Source of the DNA: NIOZ-UU13 sp049287505
GTDB taxonomy: Bacteria; Planctomycetota; Phycisphaerae; Sedimentisphaerales; Anaerobacaceae
DNA: 12,538 nucleotides
Direction of reading: 5' to 3'
NCBI GenBank assembly: GCA_049287505.1
Contig: JBAQFY010000314.1
Location: forward strand, 1 to 12,538
Every line of letters starts with the position of its first letter. The first letter of the stretch is position 1. Under the pieces are notes generated by a model. That model saw only the letters and a program-made list of their open reading frames with translations, searched no databases and had not been told where the DNA came from. A program made the translations under genes and the position numbers. Of this stretch, positions 5,764-12,538 are shown one piece after another.

Positions 5764-7125
5764 GTGGCAGTTCGCGAAGTTGAAGATATTTTCGCTGATA
5801 TAATCGACCGTACAAAAGCGCTTGACCCTGCCAATGCCCGCAAGTGGTTCGACAGTTTAACGGTTTTACATATGAGCGGCGGTTCACTTGGAATAGGTTG
5901 TCCCGATGAAGCAACCGTTCAGTTTTTGCGGGACAATTGCAAAAGCAGTTTCACACGGGCAGCCCAGCAGATAACCGGCCATCTTGTCTCGGTGTATTTC
6001 GAGGTTGAAACGAACGAAAAACCCGATAGAGATTCTCCCCGCTTCCCATCCGGACCTAAAGAGGCCGTTTTGCAAAAGAAGAACAGAATCGAAATTCTGA
6101 AACTTCATCCTGATTATACCTTTGATAGTTTTGTTGTAGGCCCGAGTAACCGCCTTGCTCATGCAAGCTGTGTTGCGGTGAGTCAGTCGCCCGGAAACAC
6201 CTATAATCCTCTTTTTATTTACGGCAATTCCGGTCTGGGAAAGACCCATCTTTTGCACGCCGTTTGTTTCGAGGCCCAGCGAAAATCTAATGGTGCCGTG
6301 ATTCAATTCTTAAGCTGTGAAGATTTCGTCAACAGATTTATCAGAGCGATAGAGGAAGGGGATTTGTCCGGTTTTCAAAGCCAGTTTCGCACTGTCGATA
6401 TGCTGGTAATCGACGACGTTCAGTTCCTGCGCGAACGCGAGCACAGCCAGGAGGAATTTTTCCACACGTTTAATGCCCTTTACAACAACGGCAAACAAAT
6501 CATCCTCAGCGCCGACAGCCCGCCGGTGAAGATTCCCTCACTCGAAGCGCGTCTTATCAGCAGATTCAACTGGGGCCTGGTTACGAGGATCGACCCTCCG
6601 AGCTACGAGACACGAGTTGCAATCGTGCAAAAGAAGGCCCATCTTCGGGGCCTCAGAATTTGCGATGAAATAGCAGAATACATCGCCCGCAAGGTGCACG
6701 CAAACATCAGGGAATTGGAAGGTGCATTGACAACCATTTATGCCGTGGCGACTACCACCGACAAAGTAATTGACCTCGAATTGGCTCAGAGGGCTCTGGA
6801 AGGACAGATTAAAGCGGCAGCCAGACATATCAGTATCACAGATATTATCGAAGTTGTAACGAGCCATTTTGACGTTCGGCTTGCCGATTTGCAGAGCAAA
6901 AAGCGCAGCCAGAGCATTACTGAGCCGCGTCAGATTTGCATGTACTTAGCCAGAAATTTAACCAGGCACAGCCTCGAAGAAATTGGAGGCCATTTGGGGG
7001 GGCGAGACCATACTACAGTTATGCACGCCTGCAACAAGATAAGCCAGGCCCAAAAATCCGACCCTAAAATGCATGCTTTATTGGGTGAATTGACAAAACA
7101 AATCACACAAACGCCGCAGGCTTGA
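5764..7125 (+). CDS. dnaA: Chromosomal replication initiator DnaA
   Basis: A 453-residue full-length DnaA. Domain I (about 1-80) is followed by a short linker (about 81-108) and then the AAA+ domain III, which begins LHPDYTFDSFVVGPSN. It has Walker A GNSGLGKT (154-161), Walker B MLVIDD (213-218), the box VII region EARLISRFNWGL (261-272) and a sensor II helix NIRELEGAL (314-322). Domain IV ends with the DnaA signature GGRDHTTVMHA (412-422), which reads DnaA boxes. Sensor I reads SADSPP where SDRPP is commoner, a mild variation. The start is a GTG at 5764 with AAAGGATGG shortly upstream, giving MAVREVEDIFADII, a normal domain I start. It is divergent from ftsY and convergent with the trehalose operon; dnaN does not follow. 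It forms the initiator-DNA complex at oriC and probably controls its own promoter. Confidence 0.97.
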   Translation: MAVREVEDIFADIIDRTKALDPANARKWFDSLTVLHMSGGSLGIGCPDEATVQFLRDNCKSSFTRAAQQITGHLVSVYFEVETNEKPDRDSPRFPSGPKEAVLQKKNRIEILKLHPDYTFDSFVVGPSNRLAHASCVAVSQSPGNTYNPLFIYGNSGLGKTHLLHAVCFEAQRKSNGAVIQFLSCEDFVNRFIRAIEEGDLSGFQSQFRTVDMLVIDDVQFLREREHSQEEFFHTFNALYNNGKQIILSADSPPVKIPSLEARLISRFNWGLVTRIDPPSYETRVAIVQKKAHLRGLRICDEIAEYIARKVHANIRELEGALTTIYAVATTTDKVIDLELAQRALEGQIKAAARHISITDIIEVVTSHFDVRLADLQSKKRSQSITEPRQICMYLARNLTRHSLEEIGGHLGGRDHTTVMHACNKISQAQKSDPKMHALLGELTKQITQTPQA

Positions 7126-7153
7126 ATACTCCGGAATCTATGTCGTAGCGAGA

Positions 7154-7178
7154 CATAATTAGGCCGACTCTAATTATG
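7154..7178. terminator. Possible bidirectional terminator between dnaA and treT
   Basis: CATAATTAG (7154-7162) and CTAATTATG (7170-7178) form a perfect 9-bp stem with a 7-base loop (GCCGACT). It lies 28 bp after the dnaA stop and covers the stop codon of the convergent trehalose synthase gene. The stem is A+T-rich and no real T-run follows, so termination strength is doubtful. Confidence 0.4.
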
Positions 7179-8384
7179 GTTTATTATCGAATTTAACATA
7201 TCCAGGTGGTCAGAAAGCAGCCGGGTTATCAAGAACTTCTGTCTGACTGTTTCCCTTGCATTTTCGCCCAGTTTTTTAGCGTCATCAGGATTCTTAAGTA
7301 TGTGGACAATTCTGTCTGCAAAACCTTCTGTGTCTTTGGGCTCTAACAGAAAGCCGCCTTTACCATCCTCGATTTGCGAAGGTAATCCTCCTACATTAGA
7401 GGCAACAACCGGTTTGCCTTTCCAAAGTGCCTCAGTGACGGCAAGACAAAAACCTTCTTTTAAAGATTTTTGTATTATTACGCTTGAAAATCTTTGAATA
7501 GAATTTACCAGAATATTGTTATTTCCGATAACGAATATTACATCCCCATTATTCACCAGCTTTTTGGCTTTGCGGTGAATCTTTGTGTACATTTGCATAC
7601 CTTCAGGGTCATCGCTGGCAAGATTGTAGCAGAATACCAGCCTGCAATCGCACTTTTCTTTGACTCTTGCAAATACGTCCAGCACGCCCTCGGGGTCTTT
7701 CCATGGGTCGAGTCTGGAGACTTGAGTAATAATCGGTTTATCTGTAGGTATCCCGGCTTTTCTTACATATTTCAGTATTGTCTTTTCGTCCAGCTCCTTA
7801 TTTTTCAGGTTAAGGGGATTTATGGCCGGGCACATTATTCTTTGGTCAACAGGCAGGTCATCTTTGATATATTTTTCGCTTGATATCACAATCTGGTCGT
7901 ATTTGAGCAAAAAGCCTTTGAGGAAGTCCCAAAGTTTTTGATGCGGGTCGGTAAGGTCAATGTGGCATCGCCATATCCAGGGCTGCCGTTTTCTATATGG
8001 CCTAATCAGTGGAAGAGGTTGAGGGTCATGCACTATTACACAATCATGATATAAGTGAGTAAATTTTGCAAAATGTTCGTTAAACTCAAGATATAAGCGT
8101 ATTTTTCTTTCTGACAGATTCAGATTTGCTCCTTGCAGGGCATTATGAAATTTCTTGGTTATGTTGAAAAAATCCGGACTTCCATGTAGTATTCTCCAGC
8201 CACAGTCTATACCCACGTCATTCATTAAAAGCACGAGAGAATGCAAAATCTCGGCGACGCCGCCACCCTGATATGTTGAATTTACGTGAACAATGTGCTT
8301 ACCATAAAGCTTCCTTGCTCTTGCATAAATCTCTGCTAAAGTTTTATCAGATACTATACCTCGAAAATCTTCAAGTCGTAACAT
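7170..8384 (-). CDS. treT: Trehalose synthase, TreT-type (GT4 family)
   Basis: A 404-residue retaining glycosyltransferase that joins NDP-glucose and free glucose into trehalose (the TreT reaction is reversible in characterised archaeal enzymes). The N-terminal HVNSTYQGGGVAEIL (about 33-47) is the hallmark of TreT. HDPQPLPL (119-126), QVSRLDPWKDP (221-231) and an intact EX7E motif EGFCLAVTE (310-318) complete the GT-B fold. ATG at 8382-8384 is chosen because AGGAG stands 6 bases before it; an in-frame TTG two codons earlier touches that Shine-Dalgarno and is unlikely. The gene starts inside the 3' end of the fused trehalose-phosphate synthase gene (14-bp overlap), so the two should be translationally coupled. 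It is visibly more A+T-rich than dnaA. Members of this family are also annotated as trehalose phosphorylase-like, so nucleotide-sugar preference and direction in the cell are unproven. Confidence 0.88.
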   Translation of the reverse strand: MLRLEDFRGIVSDKTLAEIYARARKLYGKHIVHVNSTYQGGGVAEILHSLVLLMNDVGIDCGWRILHGSPDFFNITKKFHNALQGANLNLSERKIRLYLEFNEHFAKFTHLYHDCVIVHDPQPLPLIRPYRKRQPWIWRCHIDLTDPHQKLWDFLKGFLLKYDQIVISSEKYIKDDLPVDQRIMCPAINPLNLKNKELDEKTILKYVRKAGIPTDKPIITQVSRLDPWKDPEGVLDVFARVKEKCDCRLVFCYNLASDDPEGMQMYTKIHRKAKKLVNNGDVIFVIGNNNILVNSIQRFSSVIIQKSLKEGFCLAVTEALWKGKPVVASNVGGLPSQIEDGKGGFLLEPKDTEGFADRIVHILKNPDDAKKLGENARETVRQKFLITRLLSDHLDMLNSIINHN

Positions 8385-10569
8385 ATTCAACTCCTGTTAA
8401 TTCTTTCAGCAATAACCTGATTTCCTGCACTGTATCTACATTGAACCGAGCTTTTGAAATATTTCTTCCCACTTTTATGGAATATGCGTCATTCGGCATA
8501 ACAGCAAACATTTCTTCATCGGTATAATCGTCTCCGGCCGCCAATAAGAAGTCCCATTTTTTTTGAGAGATCCAAAGTTCTGAGGCTCTGCCTTTGTTGA
8601 TATTATGATTTTTAACTTCGAGAATCTTATTGCCTTCGAATACACCTACGCCCAGGTTCTCCGTTAGATTCAAGAGTGCTCCTCTTAATTCCTGAGTTCT
8701 AATATAGGCCTGCTCAGGGTCGGCTCTTCGGTAGTGCCAAACAAGTGAAAAGTGCTTATCTTCGACAAAAGAACCGGGAGTTCGGTCAGAATATAGCTCA
8801 AGAATTGGTTTGATTGTGTCTTTCCAGTCCGACATGTAAGGTTGTGTACACTCCCAATCTTTGCCTTTTCGTCTGACCCATGCTCCATGTTCGGCTACCA
8901 AAGCCACATTGAGATTGCCCAGCCATTTCACTAACGTTTCTTTATCCCGCCCGCTTATTATGACTATAGTATTGTTTGAGCTGCTCGATAAGCCCTTCAA
9001 CAGACTCATAATTTCTTTATCCGGCCCCGCCAGTGCCGGCTTGCCTCTGAAACCTACGAGCGTGCCGTCATAATCGAGCAGAAGCAGTCTTTTCCGGTTT
9101 TTGGCGTAGTCACTAATTAGCTTTTGCCTTGCAGGTTCGGATAATTTGCGAACAAGAAGCTCCTGCTGAGTACGTTTAATATCGGATAGAGCGTTTAAGA
9201 AGTCGCTGCTCCATTTTGAAAGGTCATAGCGTCGCAGTCTTTCCTGCATTAACCTATTTCGCTCAATCTGCTCCAACATAGGCATCTCGAGGGCATCTTT
9301 GATGGCCTGAACAATTGCTTGTTTATTATTTGCGTTCACTATCAGGGCCTCACCCAGCTCACTTGCCGCGCCCGTCATTTCGCTAAGGATTAAAACACCT
9401 TTTCCGGTTGTCTTTGTTGCTATGAACTCTTTGGATATTAGGTTCATTCCATCCCTTAAGGGCGTCACCAGAGCAACATCGGCAACGTTATAAAGCGCTG
9501 TAAGTTTGTTAAAGGGGAGGAAGCGGTACAGGTACCAGACGGGCATATAGCCGATGGCTCCGTGCTCACCGCTGACTCTTCCAATAAGCTGCTCCAGTTT
9601 TTGCCTGAGCTTCTTATAATCTTCCACTCCGGTACGCGAAGGAACAGCCACCATAATTAAAGTAACTTTGCCCTTATATTTGGGATTTTCAGACAGGAAT
9701 AAATCGAAAGCTTCCAACCGCTGAATAATGCCCTTGGTGTAGTCAAGTCTGTCTATAGATAAAATGATTCTTCGTTTTCCGATTTTGGCAAGGGTCTTGT
9801 TTACTTCCTTCTTAATGCCGGCGTCGTTAATAGCTTCGGAGTATTTTTCGTAATTTATCCCCATTGGAAATGCATCGACCTTAACAATGCGATTTCCGAT
9901 GTTGACCTTGTTGAGAGTGTGTTCGAGCCCTGCTATTCTACAGACGCTGCTGAGAAAATGTCGGACGTAGTCGTAGGTGTGAAATCCTATCAGGTCGGCT
10001 CCCAACAAGCCTTCTAAAATTTCTTTGCGCCAGGGTAAAAGACGAAATAGCTCAAACGAAGGCCAGGGGATGTGCAGAAAAAAACCAATTTCAAGACCCT
10101 CGAGCCTCTCCCTGAGCAGTTTTGGAAGTAACATTAATTGATAGTCGTGAACCCAGATATTGTCTGCGACTTTGACGACTTTCATCACCTCATCGCAAAA
10201 AGCCTGATTTACCTGTTTGTACGTATTCCAAAATTTTTCTTCGTACGCTGCTCTCTCTGGAAAGTAATGAAAGATTGGCCAAATCGTTTTGTTACAGAAG
10301 CCAAGATAATAACGGTCGAGTTGTTTCTTAGAGAGAAATATTGGCAGGCAGTTTTCGGCGTCCAGACTTTCTCTGATTTGCATCTTGTCCCTGGCGGCCA
10401 GCTTTTCATTTGTTATTCCCGGCCATCCCAACCAGAGCTTCTCGTAAGAATCCGAAAGCGAAGATAGTCCCGTTGCAAGACCTCCCGGACTGGGGCGAAA
10501 GTGAAATTTTCCTGTTCGTTTTGTTATATTGAACGGCAGCCTGTTTGCGACAATAAGTAATCTACCCAT
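8371..10569 (-). CDS. otsAB: Fused trehalose-6-phosphate synthase / phosphatase
   Basis: A 732-residue bifunctional enzyme. Residues 1 to about 465 are a GT20 synthase (UDP-glucose + glucose-6-phosphate to trehalose-6-phosphate). Motifs include the N-terminal GG (29-30), HDYQLMLLP (141-149), SIDRLDYTKG with the phosphate-binding Arg and Lys (271-280) and DGMNLISKEFI (373-383). Residues from about 490 form a HAD-type phosphatase: DYDGTL (499-504) with nucleophile Asp and acid/base Asp, IISGR (537-541), EDKHFSLVWHYR (603-614) and GDDYTDE (679-685), which removes the phosphate to give trehalose. Both active sites look complete. The start is the ATG at 10567-10569 (MGRLLIVANRLPF, the normal OtsA beginning); an upstream in-frame TTG at 10608 has no Shine-Dalgarno. 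The site before the ATG is also weak (AAGAGA). The gene is first in the trehalose operon. Fusions like this occur in eukaryotes and scattered bacteria; E. coli has separate genes. Confidence 0.95.
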   Translation of the reverse strand: MGRLLIVANRLPFNITKRTGKFHFRPSPGGLATGLSSLSDSYEKLWLGWPGITNEKLAARDKMQIRESLDAENCLPIFLSKKQLDRYYLGFCNKTIWPIFHYFPERAAYEEKFWNTYKQVNQAFCDEVMKVVKVADNIWVHDYQLMLLPKLLRERLEGLEIGFFLHIPWPSFELFRLLPWRKEILEGLLGADLIGFHTYDYVRHFLSSVCRIAGLEHTLNKVNIGNRIVKVDAFPMGINYEKYSEAINDAGIKKEVNKTLAKIGKRRIILSIDRLDYTKGIIQRLEAFDLFLSENPKYKGKVTLIMVAVPSRTGVEDYKKLRQKLEQLIGRVSGEHGAIGYMPVWYLYRFLPFNKLTALYNVADVALVTPLRDGMNLISKEFIATKTTGKGVLILSEMTGAASELGEALIVNANNKQAIVQAIKDALEMPMLEQIERNRLMQERLRRYDLSKWSSDFLNALSDIKRTQQELLVRKLSEPARQKLISDYAKNRKRLLLLDYDGTLVGFRGKPALAGPDKEIMSLLKGLSSSSNNTIVIISGRDKETLVKWLGNLNVALVAEHGAWVRRKGKDWECTQPYMSDWKDTIKPILELYSDRTPGSFVEDKHFSLVWHYRRADPEQAYIRTQELRGALLNLTENLGVGVFEGNKILEVKNHNINKGRASELWISQKKWDFLLAAGDDYTDEEMFAVMPNDAYSIKVGRNISKARFNVDTVQEIRLLLKELTGVEYVTT

Positions 10570-10993
10570 AATTTTATCTCTTATTCGATGGTATTGTCGA
10601 TGGTGCAATAAAAGGGGCGAAAAAATAAAAAGCCCATGGTATTAAGGGCACAGTTTTTGTTTTTTGTTGGAACAATAACATAACTTTATATCAACTATAG
10701 CAAACGCACTGATAATCGCAAGGTTAAAAACGCGCAAAAAGTAATTATGGAGAAAAAAGTTTTGGGTAAATGTTTTTTTTGGAACAATGACCTTATGGTA
10801 TGGCTGCGCATTTTGTTTTTTAATGGCCTGAAAAGCTATTTTGCGATAACATATTACGCATATCGTCTTGTTGATTATGTGTTGAATTTTTTGTATGTGT
10901 TGTGCTTATTCCAAAGTAGATTTAATGAAACATGCGACATACTCAATATGAACTAAGAAGCAAAAGCAAGCTGGTGAGCAAGGAGAAGAGAGT
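10570..10993. other. Divergent region between the trehalose operon and the glycosyltransferase gene
   Basis: 424 bp, very A+T-rich. The left part holds the predicted trehalose-operon promoter and a leader of about 115 bases, with a short GCCC/GGGC pair near 10632-10650. The right half (10740-10960) has an open 69-codon frame rich in aromatic and hydrophobic residues, but without a Shine-Dalgarno; I do not treat it as a gene. No convincing plus-strand promoter was found. AAGGAG at 10980-10985 is the ribosome binding site of the following gene. Confidence 0.55.
10694..10721 (-). promoter_or_regulatory. Predicted promoter of the trehalose operon
   Basis: On the minus strand TTGCGA (10721-10716, 4 of 6) is followed after 16 bases by TATAGT (10699-10694, 5 of 6 to TATAAT). 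A transcript starting near 10687 would have a leader of about 118 bases before the fused synthase/phosphatase start. Confidence 0.45.
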
Positions 10994-12088
10994 TTGGCGT
11001 TGGAAAAGAACACAAAGAAGTCATTTCGATTAGCTCTGATTGCATCGGAACATACGGTCTCTGAATACTCAATATTCTTGGAGCATCTGTTAGTTGGCTT
11101 GGCGGACGAGTCGATACCTGTGGCTTTGGTTTGTCCGCCGGGCTTCGATGCGGACTCTGTGCTCACCGGCGTTGCTGAGGTTATCAGCCACCCGGTTTTT
11201 GAATTGCCGTTGGCCGGGCATCTAAATAGAAGGCTGCTTGTCGAACGGCTTGCAAAATTTAAGCCTACTGTTTTACACTGCCTGTGCGAAAGCAAAGCAT
11301 TACTTACAAAGCGATTGGCTCGTCGATTGGATTTGCCTTATGTGTTGATGGTTAATTCCCTTACCAAGCATTTGGTTCGGTTTTCTGTGTCATCGAGGCT
11401 TTGTGCAAAAATCATTACCCCGGCCAAAAGTATCGCTGCTGATATTGCCGGTGCCTTTCCTCGCTTTGCCGAGCGAATTGAGCAGATAAATGTCGGTACT
11501 TTTGTGGCCGAAAGCGTAGGATGTTTTTCTGAGCCTTCTCGCTCTGTGACTATTGTCATGACTGAACCTTTGGATAATGCGGATAGTTTCGAGAATTTAT
11601 TTGCTGCGCTCAGGCACCTGATGATTGACGGTTATGAATTTATGATGATTGTAACCGGCGGCGGACGGGCCGAAGGGCAACTGTGGAAATTGCTGGCTGC
11701 ACTCGGTCTTTTGCAGACCGTTACTATTGTTCCGAGATTAAGGCCCTTGCGGTCGGTTCTTGCCGTAGGCGATATTTTTATACAGCCTCAGCCTAACTCT
11801 GCCTTTAATCCTTTGTTGTTAGAGGCGATGAGTGTCGGTTCCGCTGTCGCAACCTGTAAAGGCGGCGTAGATGATTTGATTATTGAGGACCAGACTGCTG
11901 TGGTCTTTGACCCGAATGATGAGCTTAGCATAGTAGGCACGCTGCAGCGTCTGTTAGACAGGCGCGACTTCGCACGCAAAATCGCCAAAGCTGCACAGGA
12001 TTATTTAAGACAAAATCACACCGTCAGCAAGATGATTTCCGCTACACTCCAGAGTTATCACGAGGCACAACAGTGGCTGAAAGAATGA
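10994..12088 (+). CDS. GT4-like glycosyltransferase
   Basis: A 364-residue GT-B fold protein without signal peptide or membrane segment, so cytosolic or peripheral. The N-terminal half binds the acceptor (Rossmann-like start FRLALIASEH; LHCLCESKALLTKRLARRLDLP at about 94-115 resembles the GT4 pattern). The C-terminal half carries TGGGRAEGQLWKL (221-233), LRPLRSVLAVGDIFIQPQ (249-266) and NPLLLEAMSVGSAVATCKGG (272-291). The usual EX7E catalytic motif is altered: Glu277 is present but the first Glu position holds Ser269, so activity or donor handling may differ. The start is a TTG at 10994, supported by AAGGAG with an 8-base gap; the next TTG at 11000 is too far from it. The gene is divergent from the trehalose operon and ends 6 bp from convergent dapA. 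Donor, acceptor and pathway cannot be read from the sequence; cell-envelope or exopolysaccharide glycan synthesis is the general expectation. Confidence 0.8.
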   Translation: MALEKNTKKSFRLALIASEHTVSEYSIFLEHLLVGLADESIPVALVCPPGFDADSVLTGVAEVISHPVFELPLAGHLNRRLLVERLAKFKPTVLHCLCESKALLTKRLARRLDLPYVLMVNSLTKHLVRFSVSSRLCAKIITPAKSIAADIAGAFPRFAERIEQINVGTFVAESVGCFSEPSRSVTIVMTEPLDNADSFENLFAALRHLMIDGYEFMMIVTGGGRAEGQLWKLLAALGLLQTVTIVPRLRPLRSVLAVGDIFIQPQPNSAFNPLLLEAMSVGSAVATCKGGVDDLIIEDQTAVVFDPNDELSIVGTLQRLLDRRDFARKIAKAAQDYLRQNHTVSKMISATLQSYHEAQQWLKE

Positions 12089-12094
12089 AGATTT

Positions 12095-12538
12095 TTAGTT
12101 TAGCAGGCCGTAGTCTTTCAATGTTTGTTCGAGGATAGCTTTTTTATTCTCTTCCAGCGGTGTCATCGGTAATCGCAATTCGTCGGAGCACATATTGAGC
12201 ATTGCCATTGCCGCCTTGATTGGTATCGGGTTGGTTGCCAGGGTAAGCATGCTTTTGCACAGCATAAACAGTTTGTTGTGCCATTTCAGGGCTGAGACAA
12301 AATCTCCTTCAAGGATTAAATCGGTCATCGCTTTGACATCGGCAGGTACAATGTTAGCCACTACGCTGATGACTCCCTTGCCGCCAATCGAAGCTAAAGG
12401 CAGCGTGAGCGAATCATCGCCTGAGATGATGGTTATATCACAGCGGGTTGCAATTTCGCTGGCCTGGTCCATACTGCCGGTCGCTTCTTTGATGGCGACG
12501 ATATTTTCAAGTTCGGCTAAACGTGCGATAGTCTCCGG
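12095..12538 (-). CDS. dapA: 4-hydroxy-tetrahydrodipicolinate synthase, C-terminal half (partial)
   Basis: The reading frame runs off the right edge, so only the last ~147 residues are present; a complete enzyme has about 290. It condenses pyruvate with aspartate semialdehyde in the lysine/diaminopimelate pathway. The visible segment starts PETIARLAELENIVAIKEAT, containing the Schiff-base lysine in VAIKEATGS, followed by the conserved IISGDDSLTLPLASIGGKGVISVVANIVP block that closes the barrel. The C-terminal helical region NPIPIKAAMAML and LRLPMTPL is typical. An internal ATG at 12472 follows the catalytic lysine and is not the start. It is convergent with the glycosyltransferase gene, with only 6 bp between the stop codons and no room for a separate terminator. 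A related N-acetylneuraminate lyase-type member is less likely given the diagnostic pattern, but the missing N-terminal half prevents certainty. Confidence 0.92.
   Translation of the reverse strand, partial: PETIARLAELENIVAIKEATGSMDQASEIATRCDITIISGDDSLTLPLASIGGKGVISVVANIVPADVKAMTDLILEGDFVSALKWHNKLFMLCKSMLTLATNPIPIKAAMAMLNMCSDELRLPMTPLEENKKAILEQTLKDYGLLN

Noticed and set aside
5884..6306. Long antisense frame within dnaA (140 codons, minus strand)
   Set aside because: It lies wholly inside the conserved DnaA AAA+ coding region, has no recognisable domain, and is explained as a shadow of codon use in dnaA.
10570..10608. 13-residue N-terminal extension of the synthase/phosphatase from a TTG
   Set aside because: No ribosome binding site precedes the TTG, and family members begin at the MGRLLIVANR equivalent.
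10747..10956. 69-codon open frame on the plus strand with a hydrophobic, aromatic-rich product
   Set aside because: It lies in very A+T-rich DNA where Phe, Tyr, Leu and Ile codons arise naturally, has no Shine-Dalgarno, and resembles no family I know. A small membrane protein cannot be excluded, but the support is too weak.

Overview
The window is chromosomal DNA from a Gram-negative-type bacterium. My best guess is a member of the Planctomycetota or a related PVC-group lineage (perhaps Phycisphaerae-like). The reasons are a secreted PmoA-like/DUF6807 protein, a family common in those genomes, a dnaA that is not followed by dnaN, and a short FtsY without a long acidic N-terminus. This assignment is inference; no rRNA or other marker is present. 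I see no tRNA, rRNA, CRISPR array, transposase or integrase.

Layout. Positions 1-216 are non-coding and hold two inverted-repeat structures. Positions 217-1218 (minus) encode a secreted DUF6807 protein. Positions 1316-4120 (minus) form a signalling block: a secreted protein with two PepSY-like repeats, an OmpR-type response regulator and a membrane histidine kinase. Transcription would run from the PepSY gene towards the kinase, with a strong terminator hairpin and a promoter-like site between the PepSY gene and the regulator. ftsY (SRP receptor) follows at 4419-5342 (minus), then a 421-bp divergent regulatory region, then dnaA at 5764-7125 (plus). A trehalose operon lies at 7170-10569 (minus): a fused trehalose-6-phosphate synthase/phosphatase and a TreT-type trehalose synthase overlapping by 14 bp. 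A divergent GT4-like glycosyltransferase occupies 10994-12088 (plus). The window ends inside dapA (12095 to the edge, minus).

The most unusual observation is a second, decayed copy of the last ~20 codons of ftsY at 1276-1350, in the same orientation as the real ftsY 3' end at 4419-4482. The copies match at 24 of 25 bases over the terminal 25 bp, and at about 50 of 61 over a longer span with one 1-base gap. Together they flank the whole PepSY/regulator/kinase block as direct repeats. The kinase reading frame runs out of its catalytic domain into this relic and stops there in a different frame. The layout is what integration into the 3' end of ftsY with displacement of the old tail would leave, or what an old duplication of ftsY would leave. 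No recombinase is visible, so the mechanism is open.

Functionally the window mixes housekeeping genes (ftsY, dnaA, dapA) with accessory modules (envelope-sensing two-component system with a periplasmic PepSY-like partner, trehalose synthesis, glycosyl transfer). Two different routes to trehalose lie in one translationally coupled operon, which suggests osmotic or desiccation stress as its physiological setting.
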